Shown here in pieces: positions 1 through 9,961 of a stretch of 25,581 nucleotides of DNA. Each line of letters starts with the position of its first letter. Position 1 is the first letter of the stretch. Location of the stretch: NCBI GenBank assembly GCA_027604685.1, contig JADHYX010000327.1, positions 1-25,581 of the forward strand. Reading direction: 5' to 3'. The notes under the pieces are model-generated. The model searched no databases, was not told the DNA's origin, and saw nothing but the letters and a program-made list of their open reading frames with translations. This stretch comes from Lobulomyces angularis (Eukaryota > Chytridiomycota > Chytridiomycetes > Lobulomycetales > Lobulomycetaceae). Made by a program: the position numbers and the translations under genes.

Positions 1-278
1 TCAATACCTGTAAGTATATTTTTTTGTACATTTCTTAAAAATATTGAATTCTAAATTTGTGTAACAGAATAGGTAGTAGATATAGCTCCCCAAAACCAGT
101 TTTTTTTTATTCCAGCAAATTATTAAACAGTTTAAATTTTTTAATATCTTTGCATTATATATTCTTTGTGTTGGCCTGCTGTTGGCATATCATAATGAAT
201 TTTGTTCCTACCAATTTTTTCAAGTTAAGAAAGATATCCAGCATAGAAAAGGTTAGTATTAGAACTAGTTATAAATAA
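1..278 (+). CDS. 3' end of an unrecognised membrane-protein gene (partial)
   Basis: The window seems to open inside a gene. Bases 1-9 are followed by a consensus donor (GTAAGT at 10) and an acceptor at 66-67, giving a 58-nt intron, the size usual here. From 68 a frame stays open to TAA at 276-278. The encoded tail is basic and aromatic with one strong hydrophobic stretch (around IFFVLACCWHIIM), then a basic end (KLRKISS...SIRTSYK), so it could be a C-terminal membrane segment with a cytosolic tail. An alternative donor (GTTAGT at 251) would extend the gene to the right, but I see no convincing next exon. The family is not recognised. The exon could be spurious in such AT-rich DNA. Confidence 0.35.
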
Positions 279-1318
279 AAAATGATAAATATAAAAATAT
301 TTAAAATAATTATTTTGGAACATTAATGAAAGATTAGTATAATCTTTTCCCTTCGTTAGCGACAAGGGGTTGGAGGATCTTCAATTTTCATCAGAATGGA
401 AATATAGCAAAAACGGGTGTAATCAAATGAGTAGTTGAGGGTCGGGAAATATCTATCCTATAGATGGAAATTTTCTGTTAATCCTCAACAAGCGGATTAC
501 ATTCAACCTGTAATTCTTTTTAATTATATGCAAATGTTTTTTATTTAACATTCATTCTTATGGGTTTAATTTTTGTGTCTAAAAAAAGATCCCCTATTTT
601 ATTTTCTTTTAAATTTTGGTCAATGTACCAAAAAAATTATTTGAATATGATTTTAGGCATTAAAATCTTACTAATGTTAGGTGCTTGATTTACGCCGGCA
701 TCACTGTATACATGCACTGCACTCTTTCTTTCAAGTGTTCTTTTGCCTTTGCTCTCGTTCTTGTGTATGTTCAACAGTTTTTTTTTAAGGACAGATTATT
801 TCTCCTCCTCCCTAGAATTAGTATCCATTTTAAAGTATGTTTAATTACAAACTAAATACCTTAAAAAGTCTGATTTCTTATTTAATTTCGAAGGATGCTT
901 TGTATTTTATATCCAATTGAATCTTGCTGCATAAATATTAAACCTACATTCCAACGATCCTACACTTTGTAACTCTAAACTGTCAATTCTACATATGAAA
1001 GCAGATTAAAAAAGAATGATAATAAATATAATTTTATTTGGAGAAACACAATAAAGAATTTAAAAAAAAACAAAAAAAAAAAACTGTAATTAAAAAAACT
1101 GTTGAAATTATCATTTTACAAATTTTTTTTTATTTAACATAAATTAAAAAGGTTAAAAAAAAAAAAAAGGAAAAACAAGAAAATAACAATATTATTTAAA
1201 ATATCCAAAAGTAAAACAAAATTTTTTTTTTTCTTCTGTATATCTAAACTTAAATTATATATTTTTTATTCAAAATTTTTTTTTTTAAACTGATTATATC
1301 TTCTTGCTACGTTAATAA
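279..1318. other. gene-free AT-rich stretch with possible decayed coding scraps
   Basis: No intact gene is visible. A minus-strand frame over about 650-800 is open for more than 45 codons and reads like protein (containing KRTLERKSAVHVYSDAG), but it has no start and breaks upstream. It may be a fossil of a mobile element. The rest is low-complexity DNA with A and T homopolymers, densest at 1060-1290. Confidence 0.4.
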
Positions 1319-1612
1319 TTACAGTTCTGGAATTGAATTTAATTTAGATGAAGATAGTACAACTATCTGCATTGTTTTTTGCTCAACTATACCATTCAAT
1401 GGCACTGCATTCTTTAAAATCTCATTACATCCTGTGTGAGTTTTTTAAAGTTAAAAACCAAAAATAATTGATTACTTACTTACATGAAGAAAGTTATATT
1501 CCTTATTGACATACCATCTTTCTTTAAATAATGTATCACCTTTGCTGCTTTTGCATTTATCCATGCCGGTGCCTTTTAAGTTGAAATTTTTACCAACATT
1601 TTCAACAGATTA
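1319..1612 (-). pseudogene. possible two-exon gene fragment, unrecognised
   Basis: On the minus strand an open segment from about 1612 to 1480 (containing GTGMDKCKSSKGDTLF and WYVNKEYNFLH) can be joined to 1431-1319, which ends in TAA. The joint uses one of three overlapping GTAAGTAAGT donors and the acceptor CACACAG, giving a 48-nt intron in frame. Upstream of 1612 the frame is closed by a stop and no AG acceptor is available, so no complete gene can be built. It is either a decayed gene or a chance open frame. No family is recognised. Confidence 0.22.
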
Positions 1613-2120
1613 GTTGAGTATGATATGCGATGCTTTTGGATTTGAGATTTCTGTGTGTCATTATTGTTTCTAAACTTATCACTACATGCTACAAAAATAT
1701 TTTGATAGAAGTGTTGATGAAACTGAATTCATTACTGCGAAAAAACAGTTAAAAACAAATTTATATTTGGATCAGATTTTTGAAAGTAGAGATCAGAGAT
1801 ATCAATAGTATGAATTTCAATGTAAGGAGAAACAGAGGCATTTAGGAAGACATTCAAAGTACAGTAAGAAAAAAAAAAAATTTATAAAGAACAAAAAAGG
1901 AAATTCAAGTCCAAATTAAAGTTATGAATATAATATGACTAATATGACAATATACTGTGTATATCAAAGGTATTTTTTAAAATTTTTTTAATGGTAATAT
2001 TACAAAATATGAAAAAAAAAGAATTTTGTATCAAACTATTAATAATTATATTATCTTCTACTGCTTCTTAAATTGTGGCGAGCGCTGCGAACAGTATAAA
2101 ACCCTGCTTCAGATTCATAA
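1613..2120. other. no supported gene
   Basis: A plus-strand frame from ATG 1687 runs 39 codons to a TAG and stays open after it (Lys/Glu-rich). I see no splice sites or family match that would make it a gene. The remainder is AT-rich spacer. Confidence 0.4.
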
Positions 2121-2651
2121 ATGAATGCAAGTTTCTCTCTCATAAAGAGTCATAATATTCAGCGGCACCATCATAAGCAGCAGAAGATTTTGACGCTGGT
2201 AAGGATAGACTCAGGGGTTTGGTTTAGCACTTGTAGCATTAAAAGGCAACCAAACCAATATACTTATACAGAAACTCTTCAGGTGTACCTATTACGTGAA
2301 ATTAAAGCTCCAGAAAGAATTTTGGTATAGATAATGGTGTTTATACAAGATAACAACGCCCTATCATAAGACAAAATTATTACGCAATTTTCTCACCCAA
2401 AACAAGATTCAAACCATTGACTGGCTTGCACAGAGTCTGGCAGGATATTAATCCTTTAGAGAGCCAATGGGTTATTTTGAAGAATAGACGACAAAAAAAA
2501 TTTGGATTTCTAAGACCAAAATGGAACTTATTGAACGAATCTTCCAGTTTTGGGAGGAAATCGATGAAAATTTGTTAAATAGTTTATCTGATAGTATAGG
2601 ATTAAAAGAAGTTATTAGATTAGGCGGAAAACCAACTAATAATCAATAGAT
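2121..2651 (+). pseudogene. decayed Tc1/mariner-type transposase (C-terminal half)
   Basis: Fragments in all three plus frames match the Tc1 DDE transposase layout in order. First is a YTETLQ.YLL..I segment (about 2270-2310). Next is QDNNA..HK (about 2343-2375), which holds the second catalytic Asp. Then comes QTIDWLAQS, and then QDINPLESQW..LK (about 2440-2490), the equivalent of the DLNPIE..W..LK block with the catalytic Glu. A C-terminal region around FWEEIDENLLNSLSDSI..KEVI (about 2540-2640) follows. The spacing between Asp and Glu is about 34 residues, as in DD34E families. At least two frameshifts and several stops separate the blocks, so the copy is dead. Terminal inverted repeats could not be placed by eye. 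Confidence 0.8.
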
Positions 2652-3107
2652 TGACAATTTGGGTATGGGTGTTAGTGCATTTGGAGACACATTAGTTGTG
2701 GTAAACATGATTTTAATTTATTGTAAATTAGAGAATTCGAGAACTTAAAATTTTAACCTTAACATATATTTTACACTTTAATTATCTACTATTTACAAGC
2801 CAAAATCTATATTTTTATAATATAATACCTTTCTGTTATATTGGTATATCCAAAATGCCAATAAATTTTTTTTTATTAATTCACAATATCCTTTTCATTG
2901 AAACTAAATCTAGAGAAATCGGTTCATATTTTCTCTGCTTCTTTCTTGAAGTTCGGTTAATGATAATAACAATATTCCAAAAATATCATTAATTATAATA
3001 CTATAAAAGTGTTTAAAACATAATCGGAAAAACTAAACTTGGGAGTAAATATTATAAAGCTATCATGCAAACTTGTCTTGAAATCTCCAACACATTTCCT
3101 ACTAACT
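2652..3107. other. AT-rich spacer, no gene seen
   Basis: No open frame of note, tRNA-like fold or repeat was found. It may include the right flank of the decayed Tc1 element. Confidence 0.45.
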
Positions 3108-4458
3108 TTAATTTCCCATCAAAGAAAAAAATTTGATTCCATTGGCTCTTCTGCCTATACCTTGTAACAATAGCAGGAGTTCATCAGGGTTTGTATTGAT
3201 GAAATGTTCAACTACAAGACCTACAGCACTACTACATCTAACGATTGCTTCATGAAGTGCTTGAACTGCAGCTGTTACTGCTGTTTCGATCGTTGTCAAA
3301 TATTTGGCAATACTTCATTTTCGTAAAGAATTACGTAAACCTTTTTATTTTCATGTTTTAGTTTAAATTTAATGGAAACTCATTAATACCAGTGGTGATT
3401 GTGAAATAAGGATGATTTTTTTTCATATATAGAAGGGTTTTAGGGTTTTCCTTTGTTTTTCTTTTTTTTGAAGGTAATTCTTTGGTTTCGTCTCTTTAAT
3501 CCCTTTTACTTGGCGAGAAGGTTGAAGTCTATCCTTTAACTTTTTAGATGGTTTTTTGGTAGGTTTTTACATGGATAATGGCTGAAGATTTTTTTTATCT
3601 TTTGTTAAGTATGAAAAAAATCATCGTTTGATATGCAATTGATTTTGTCATTTTGTTAAATGAGGGTAAAGGTTTTGCTGAGGTTTCTTCTTTCTCATTT
3701 TTTTCAAACTCATTTTTCATTTCCTTCACGAAAAATACCATCTCAAGTTTGTCTGTTAACGTTATTACCACCTCTTCACGCTTTTTTGTTAATAATTCTT
3801 AATAAGTAACGTAGTTAATTTAAACTACCTATTACTCTATTTTTACTATCTTCAAAACAGCAGCAAAACCTTTATTGGGAAGTTTTTAGCATAATCATTC
3901 CCACATAAGGAGCCTAACCACAGAAACCCAATTTTCGTTAACTTCCATTTTTTCAAAAGTAGAAATAATAAATAAAATTTTTTGTTATTGTCAAAATACA
4001 TACCAATTAGGTTTTGTTTATCGATGAGAAAAAATTCGCCATCAACTGGAAAAATGAGGTTGGCATCTACCAACAAGTCTGAGTCATTGCTAATTACATT
4101 GTTTTTTTAAATTGTTTTCTTTGTTTCCATGTTTTGAGCACTGTAGTTTTTGTTGTCGACAAAATATCAACAACACTTCAAGACTAGGGATTAAAGATTT
4201 CAGTTTATGAAGAACTCTTCCCCACAGCTTCGTAAGATGTAGCATTTATATCGTTGCAAAAGCTCCGACATCAACGTAATGGTGCGACCCTTTAAACGAG
4301 TAGTGCTTCTTGGGTAATGGCTTCAAGACAGTCTCTTTTTTTAATAATGCTACGCAAAGATTTGATTCCCATTTGAAGTTTAAAGAATAATTAGATTTAA
4401 AAAGATTATGAAACAAATTTAACGCAATTATCGGAAACTGATTTATACAGTATACCAA
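3108..4458 (-). pseudogene. patchwork of broken coding segments, family unknown
   Basis: Five minus-strand open segments follow one another: 4458-4246, 4076-3852, 3797-3595, 3575-3423 and 3299-3108. Their translations look like real protein rather than random AT codons. For example, 3797-3595 contains REEVVITLTDKLEM and a Glu/Lys-rich run, 3575-3423 is Lys-rich, and 3299-3108 is helical (TAAVQALHEAIV). The 4458-4246 segment reads KHYSFKGSHHYVDVGAFAT and appears to continue (NDINATSYEAVGKSSS) in another frame, implying a frameshift near 4250. Stops and frame changes between segments lack usable splice sites. I infer one or more decayed genes or a mobile-element body; I cannot name the family. 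Confidence 0.35.
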
Positions 4459-4567
4459 ATTATAAAAGTGAAAAAGATAATGAGTTTAATTGTTTTGATG
4501 CTGGTGCTGAAGCTGTTAGAGCCATTCTTGGAAAGCTAATCATCAATTTATTTTTCACGGAACAATA
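4408..4567 (+). other. open plus-strand segment opposite the patchwork
   Basis: The frame around 4411-4567 is open and protein-like (LSETDLYSIPNYKSEKD, then FDAGAEAVRAILGK) and ends in TAG. An AG acceptor precedes it, but no start or upstream exon is evident. It overlaps the end of the minus-strand segment at 4246-4458, so at most one of the two is genuine coding remnant. Confidence 0.2.
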
Positions 4568-4763
4568 GTTTTAAGCTCTCTTATTTTTCATGGAATTTTA
4601 AGCTATTTTATTTCTATGTAGTTCTATGTGTTTTTTTTTACGGAAATTTTCATTCACACACTTACACAATTGACTTCCAAAATTAAGACTTTAATCACAC
4701 TAAATCACAAAGGATTACAAGGGAATACATGTACGATTTTATTGTTGGTGTTTAGTAAGAAAT

Positions 4764-4938
4764 TGTATTAGATAAGCAGTAACCGGCGTTCTACTTAAAT
4801 AATATAATAATAAGAAGAGTATAAATAGATCAAGTTATAAGTCTTTTATTAATTGAACAAACAAGCAAGGGTTTGTGTAACAAAGAAACCCTTGTAAAAT
4901 ACATAACTACATTATTACTATCTAAACTACCATATTCA
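4764..4938 (+). repeat. solitary LTR-like repeat, copy A
   Basis: This stretch of about 175 bp begins TGTATTAGATAAGCAG and ends ...TATTCA, the TG...CA ends typical of LTRs. It contains a TATA-like box (TATAAATA near 4820) and a 9-bp perfect stem-loop. Its first 55 bp recur at 23590 (direct) and 23817 (inverted). The inverted copy also shares the later TAAAATACAT...CTACC part. No second LTR or pol gene flanks it, so it would be a solo LTR. No primer-binding site was recognised. The element could instead be a small non-autonomous DNA transposon. Confidence 0.5.
4866..4894 (+). promoter_or_regulatory. 9-bp perfect stem-loop inside the LTR-like repeat
   Basis: CAAGGGTTT (4866-4874) pairs perfectly with AAACCCTTG (4886-4894) across an 11-nt loop. 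It lies 40 nt downstream of the TATA-like box. The role is unknown; it may be an RNA hairpin in the transcript of the element. The sequence is only partly kept in the inverted copy near 23700, so it is not strictly conserved. Confidence 0.4.
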
Positions 4939-6433
4939 GTACAGAAATAAAATTTTTTCTAATTACGTTTTCAGGTGTTAATTTTGAAATGATGATTAGC
5001 AGTAATTTATATTTGTCTTATAATAATTATTTTTTTTTAAAAAGTTTATATTCCCACTTTAGTTTTATCTATGTATTCAAACATACCGGCTATCAAATTC
5101 AAAGAAAAATTTCTTTGTTGATTAAACCAATATTTGAAAAAAAAATTTTTTGTTAAAAATGAACTTAATCAAGTCATTATCACCATTACTAAAAAATGAA
5201 CAATCGATTCCAGTGTTAATGTGATTATAAACAGAGTAATAAAAAAATTAATAGAAATTTTTTTAATATAAAATTTCATAAAATTACTATCACCATAAAA
5301 GGTAATATTAGTGAAACTTCTATCCACAGTAGCTCAAAACCAAGACCTCCACCACTACCTCTTATTCAATAAAATCTAAATTTTTTTTTTAGTTTTTTTT
5401 TTTTTTATACTTTTTTTTTTTATATAAAATTTTATTTTTTAATGACAAAAAGAGAGGCTATTTAAGGTGCATTAGAGTTTTTAATCTTTGTAATTATTGA
5501 GGGATTTTTGTTAGTATGTTTAGTATAAAATTGGTTTAATGTTGAATGGAATGGAACACATAGAGCCATGAGGTCAGAACCCTCTAGTATATCTTGTATG
5601 GTCCGTACCTTGCATTACATAATAACAGAGTAGCACAAATTTAAATTTTGCATAGTTATAATAATACTTTTAGGTGTTTTGCAGTTTCATATTGCATGAA
5701 ATATCAACTCTTATAGTTGCTGCCTGTGTTGAATTTGTTTTTTTTTAACGGACCTTCCTAACATCTCTTTCTAGTCTCTTTTTTATGTTAATACAATTGC
5801 CCTGAATGACATAGGGGATGGTGGCCACTAACACTGGTTTAAACCAATACCATAACGACGCTGTAAGTCTTAAAACAAATGTTTAATTGAATTAAATTTT
5901 TATTTTATTTCTTTTTCTATTTTCTTTTTTTTTTACTTTCTTTCTTTATTTTCTTTTTTTGTTTTTATTCTGTAATTTTATTTTGTAATTTTCTTTTGTA
6001 GATTTATTTATTTTTTTTTTTTTAATTTTAATTGTTTATTTTTGTAGTTGTGTAACAGTATGGTAACAATGGGAATTTTTTTCAAATTTTAATTTAAGAA
6101 GTTGCAAAATTTTATTATTCTAAAAGTCTTTTGTTTTTTATTAATTAAGTGGTAATTGTAGCATTTTTATTGCATACAGCAATGCAAAAAAATGAAACTA
6201 GAAAATTTTCGCTAAATATGTTTATTGAGAACTTCTTAATCTTTAAATTTTAATTCATTTTTATTCAATGCAACAGACAATGTTCTATTTTTAATATTTT
6301 TAATACTAGTTTTTCAATTTCCAGTATATATCGTATTCAACTAATTAACAAATTTTTGAATTTGTTAGAAAATAGCGATTCTTAGAGTTTTCTTCTCAAA
6401 ATAAAAGAAAACCAAGACAATGTTAAAACAGTA
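4939..6433. other. AT-rich intergenic DNA, no gene seen
   Basis: This holds long T runs (5380-5425, 5900-6030) and no credible coding frame. A 12-bp palindrome (TGGTTTAAACCA) sits at 5835-5846. The slightly GC-richer patches at 5550-5640 and 5740-5870 have no open frame and may be old repeat fragments. Confidence 0.5.
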
Positions 6434-7609
6434 TCACTGGTTTTCGCCATTGTAATAATTATAGTATTTATCACCGTATTGCTTCATATTGTCTTTTAAA
6501 ATTTCCCAACGGGATTTTAAAACTTCTCCACCGTGTTTAGCAGCTAAATAATAAAATTTATTAAAAATAAAAAAAATTCATTGTTTACTACCTTCCATAT
6601 CCTTTCTACGCTTGTAGTCAACCTTAAGCCATTCTTCAACAATCAACAGCAAGGATGAATTTTGCAACTCCGGAAAATTTTCAAAAGACTTAAATCTTGT
6701 AACTGTTCCAAAAGTCATATGACAAATATGCGTAGGAAAGTCCGTCAAAAAGTCAAAGATGTGAGTAGCGTAAATTATTGTTACTTTTCTAGTTTCGGAT
6801 TCCTTTTTCAAAAATCTCAACAAATTCGCTCTAACTAAAACGTCCAAGTCTGTAGTAACTTCATCTAAAAGAAGCATATCCCATTGCCCCATTAATCCCA
6901 AGACAATTTGCACTTCATAAAATTTTAATTTCAAGTATTCCCATTAATATTACCTCTTCTTCTTTGCCCATCTGAAAGTTCATGCATGTGCCAATGGGGA
7001 TTAACATCCATTACTTCCATTAATTCCTCACATCTCTTTTGATTATTCAAGGCACCTAAGGTAAGTAATAACCTAGAAACAGCCACATCCCTTTTCACAT
7101 AAATATTGGAAGCCTAATTCGATAAAAATTTACAGTAAAGGTCTCTAAATTATACCCATTCGGTACCAAGATATGTGACTCCTAGGTAAAAAATGAATGT
7201 TAGTAAAAAAGATGTGGAATTTCACCTGTTGGTGTCTCATTGAAGGGATCAACTCCTAAAACCAACAAATTTCCTCTAGCTAATCGCTTACCAGCCAATA
7301 TACGAAGTATAGTGCTTTTGCCAGCACCTGCAAAAATAAAAAAGTTACTTATTTAAAAAAAAAAGTAAAAATTTTACCGTTGGCACCAGTTAATAAACAT
7401 CTTGAACCTTTTGGTAATGTTAAGGAAAAGTCCTGCAGGACAGGCTAAATCAATAAAATCAATTTACAATAAAACTTAAAAAAGACATTTTTTTATTTTA
7501 AACGTTTCAATTTGTTTACTTGTATAAAAAAAAAAAAAAAAGGTTTTATTACCTCAGCACCAAAGGAAAAGTTCAGATCTTTTACTTCAATTGCGTTATT
7601 TGTTTGCAT
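6434..7609 (-). CDS. CAF16: CAF16-like soluble ABC ATPase (CCR4-NOT associated type), with a one-base frameshift
   Basis: Seven exons, minus strand: 7609-7553, 7444-7378, 7327-7227, 7181-7156, 7113-6954, 6912-6592, 6543-6434; about 280 residues, close to yeast Caf16 (289). It has one ABC domain and no membrane segments. Visible motifs are Walker A (TGANGAGKST), the YLGTEW block, the variant signature LSDGQRRRVQ, Walker B (LLLDEVTTDLD) and the switch histidine in YATHIFD; these spellings are characteristic of Caf16. In yeast Caf16 is a non-transport ATPase linked to CCR4-NOT. Exon 3 is 101 nt where 102 are needed: a base is missing near 7258-7262, in a T run of the coding strand between RLARGNLLV and LGVDPFNE. 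Everything downstream is back in the right frame, so this is either an assembly error or a very recent mutation. The gene is divergent from the PWWP gene. Confidence 0.88.
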
Positions 7610-7773
7610 CACGAAAATGGAAATTAGCGAAAGTTATTTTTAGACTATTTTATGAAAAAAAAAATTTTAAAAAAAAAAAAATCTACTTTATACTTTCACT
7701 ATCAAATAGGAGAAATTCGGTTTAGAAACTGTTATTATTAATCAATAACTTAGCAAAACTTATCATTTCCATT
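7610..7773. promoter_or_regulatory. shared divergent promoter region (CAF16 / double-PWWP gene)
   Basis: Only 164 bp separate the two start codons, which point away from each other. The region holds long A runs (7650-7681) and a pyrimidine-rich patch. No specific factor site is recognised. Its role as a bidirectional promoter is inferred from position alone. Confidence 0.4.
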
Positions 7774-9848
7774 ATGTCAAAATGCAAATGTAAGTATTGA
7801 GGAATTAATTACAATTTTTTATTTAAATGAACTTCATCACTGGAAAATTATAGCATTTCCGAATGGTAAAATTTTTTATTTTCAACTCAATTTTATAATT
7901 AAATTTAACTTACAAAAATGATAATAATAAACTTCAATTTATTCTTTTCAGCTTTTTTTAATTTTCAATTGTTCAACACATTTTTACTCTGTTGCTAATT
8001 ATAGTTTTTAATCTAGTCGACACTCCTGCCATTGTATGGGCCTTGTTTGAGGATGTTTACTATCCTGCAGTAACAATTCCAATTGCGTGGTGGCCAACTT
8101 GTACTATATCCTTGCAGAAGACTCACAATATGATTAAAAACCCAAAAACAGAGGTAATAGTAGTGTTTTTGGACAATCCGGCGACTTTGATTAAAGATAT
8201 AAGTGATTTACAAATATTTGATCCTTTGAACAAAAAATTCAAATCTCTGCAGAAGAATTTAAATGACGATGCGGCTATTGAAAATGTTATGTCATTATAT
8301 AATGGAGTTAATTTTACTGTGTTAGAGAATGGAAAATATTTGGCGAAATGGAAAATATTTAGCTGCTATTTTGATACATTAATTGACTTTTTAAATAATG
8401 AGGATATCTCGTTTAGCGAAAATATTCCAATTAAAAAATTTTGTGGTAAGGTTTTTCCTAATGTAATTGTGTTTATGTTTTCGCAAAGGTCAAGGACATG
8501 CATTAAGAAAGTCTGGTAATCGAGGTAGAAGAAAAAGTTATACACCAGGTAAAATGGTCAATATAGTTTATTTTTATTTTTCATTACCGTTTGATAGAAA
8601 GCATCGGTATTCTAGATACAGCTAATACAATCAATGCATATACATCTAATAAAATTACTACAGATACTACTATTACAATCAATACAGATACATCTATTAC
8701 AATCAATACAGATACATCTAATACTTGTAAATCCTCGGGTATTTTATGAAAAAAAAAAAAATTAATAATAATTATAATGAAATAGTTGAGACAAAAGAAG
8801 ACATTGAAAATTTAAAAAAAGAATACGGAAACAGAGATAAACAATCAGGTATAAATTTTAATGGCATCTGCTCAATTTTCTATAGGATTTCAAACTCCTC
8901 CTTTTGAAGTTATTCCCTCTTCAAAATTAATTCAGTTTGACTGCGCAATTGACAGTACCAGGCCATATGTTGTTTGGTGTGAATACTTCAACAAGTGGTG
9001 GTCAGCTGTTACTATACCCAAAAGATTTACTGAAAATCGCCTATCCCTACAGAAAACTCAGCATCTCATAAAAAATGAAGAATCTGAAATTCTTATAATG
9101 TTTTTGGATAAGCCATCTTTTCTAGTATCACAAATGGAAGATTTAAAAATTTTCAATCCAAATGATGCATTTTTTAAAAAAGTATCAAGGAGTATACCAA
9201 AATTATTTGAAAAGGATTATATTAAAAATGCGTTGCGGCTTTTAAAGAAGGAAAATTTTACAAGTTGTAATGGTAAATTGTTGGTTAAGTGGAAAGAGTG
9301 GAATTTGCTGATTAATGAATTACTACCTGAATTACACACAGTTACGAACTTAGACAGTATTACAGGTTTTGTAATTTTAAGTAATTCTACAATTATGTTT
9401 ATCACCTTTTTTTAGTGGCCCATAATGGAAATGAAGATATCTCTGATTCAGTTCATTCTGCCTTTTATGAAAAAAAAAATTTAGGTAACCACTTACATTA
9501 ATAAAGAAGATTATATAAGTAATATTTATTATATTAGAAATTGAAAATCACTTCTCTTCAACAAAAGATTGTGACCCTACAACTCTAGAGAAGCGAGAGG
9601 AATTTGACAAGTTGATCATAGCAGGGGATGAAAGTTGGGAAGTACTGAGTGAGTTGGATGAACTGGAAGATGGAAGTTCAATGCCAACGGCATTTGCTTT
9701 AAAAAACGAGGTAGCAGTGAATGCAGATCCTATAAAGGATAGTACCTGTTATGATAAAATAAATGTGAGAAAAATACTCGAAGTTGAAGTCAGTGATTTT
9801 AATTCTCAATATTTATTAAATAATAGTAAAAGAAGGAAAGAAGAGTAG
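7774..9848 (+). CDS. double PWWP-like domain protein (Pdp1-like reader candidate)
   Basis: Eight exons keep frame: 7774-7789, 8005-8445, 8489-8548, 8598-8738, 8786-8848, 8886-9365, 9416-9484, 9538-9848; about 526 residues. Two PWWP-like domains are visible. The first is near residues 13-75 (VWALFEDVYYPAVTIP, then VVFLDNPATLI); the second is near 265-330 (VVWCEYFNKWWSAVTIP, then MFLDKPSFLV). Each continues into a helical tail ending in an N-F-T motif. A Thr/Asn-rich linker made of 24-bp repeats joins them. The C-terminus is acidic (WEVLSELDELEDGSS) and ends KRRKEE. PWWP domains bind methylated histone tails and DNA, and fission-yeast Pdp1 partners Set9. A role with the SET9 gene 113 bp downstream is inferred from position and domain sharing. 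The first exon is the weakest part: the acceptor could be 8004 or 8016 (both in frame). Confidence 0.8.
8624..8719 (+). repeat. 24-bp coding minisatellite, four units
   Basis: Units lie at 8624-8647, 8648-8671, 8672-8695 and 8696-8719. The last two are identical and the first two diverged. Each unit is exactly eight codons, and the identical pair encodes ITINTDTS. The array lies within exon 4 of the double-PWWP gene and forms a flexible Thr/Asn linker between its domains. Its length can change without breaking frame, so copy number may vary between strains. Confidence 0.85.
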
Positions 9849-9961
9849 TTAAACCTTAAAATATTAACAGTACATCATTGAAACTAAAAAATATGCTTTT
9901 TCCATTCATAAAACCCCAGTTGAATTATATAATTGCAGCATTTTTATAACAGTATAGAAAA

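Noticed and set aside
340..510. Slightly GC-richer patch that might be a tRNA or small RNA
   Set aside because: I could not form a cloverleaf or find a TTCRANNC-type B box. Only a weak imperfect inverted repeat is present.
8861..9415. Separate single-PWWP gene starting at the ATG near 8861
   Set aside because: That start lies in a 37-nt intron (8849-8885). Splicing connects the upstream PWWP segment to this one in frame, and the downstream exons extend to 9848.
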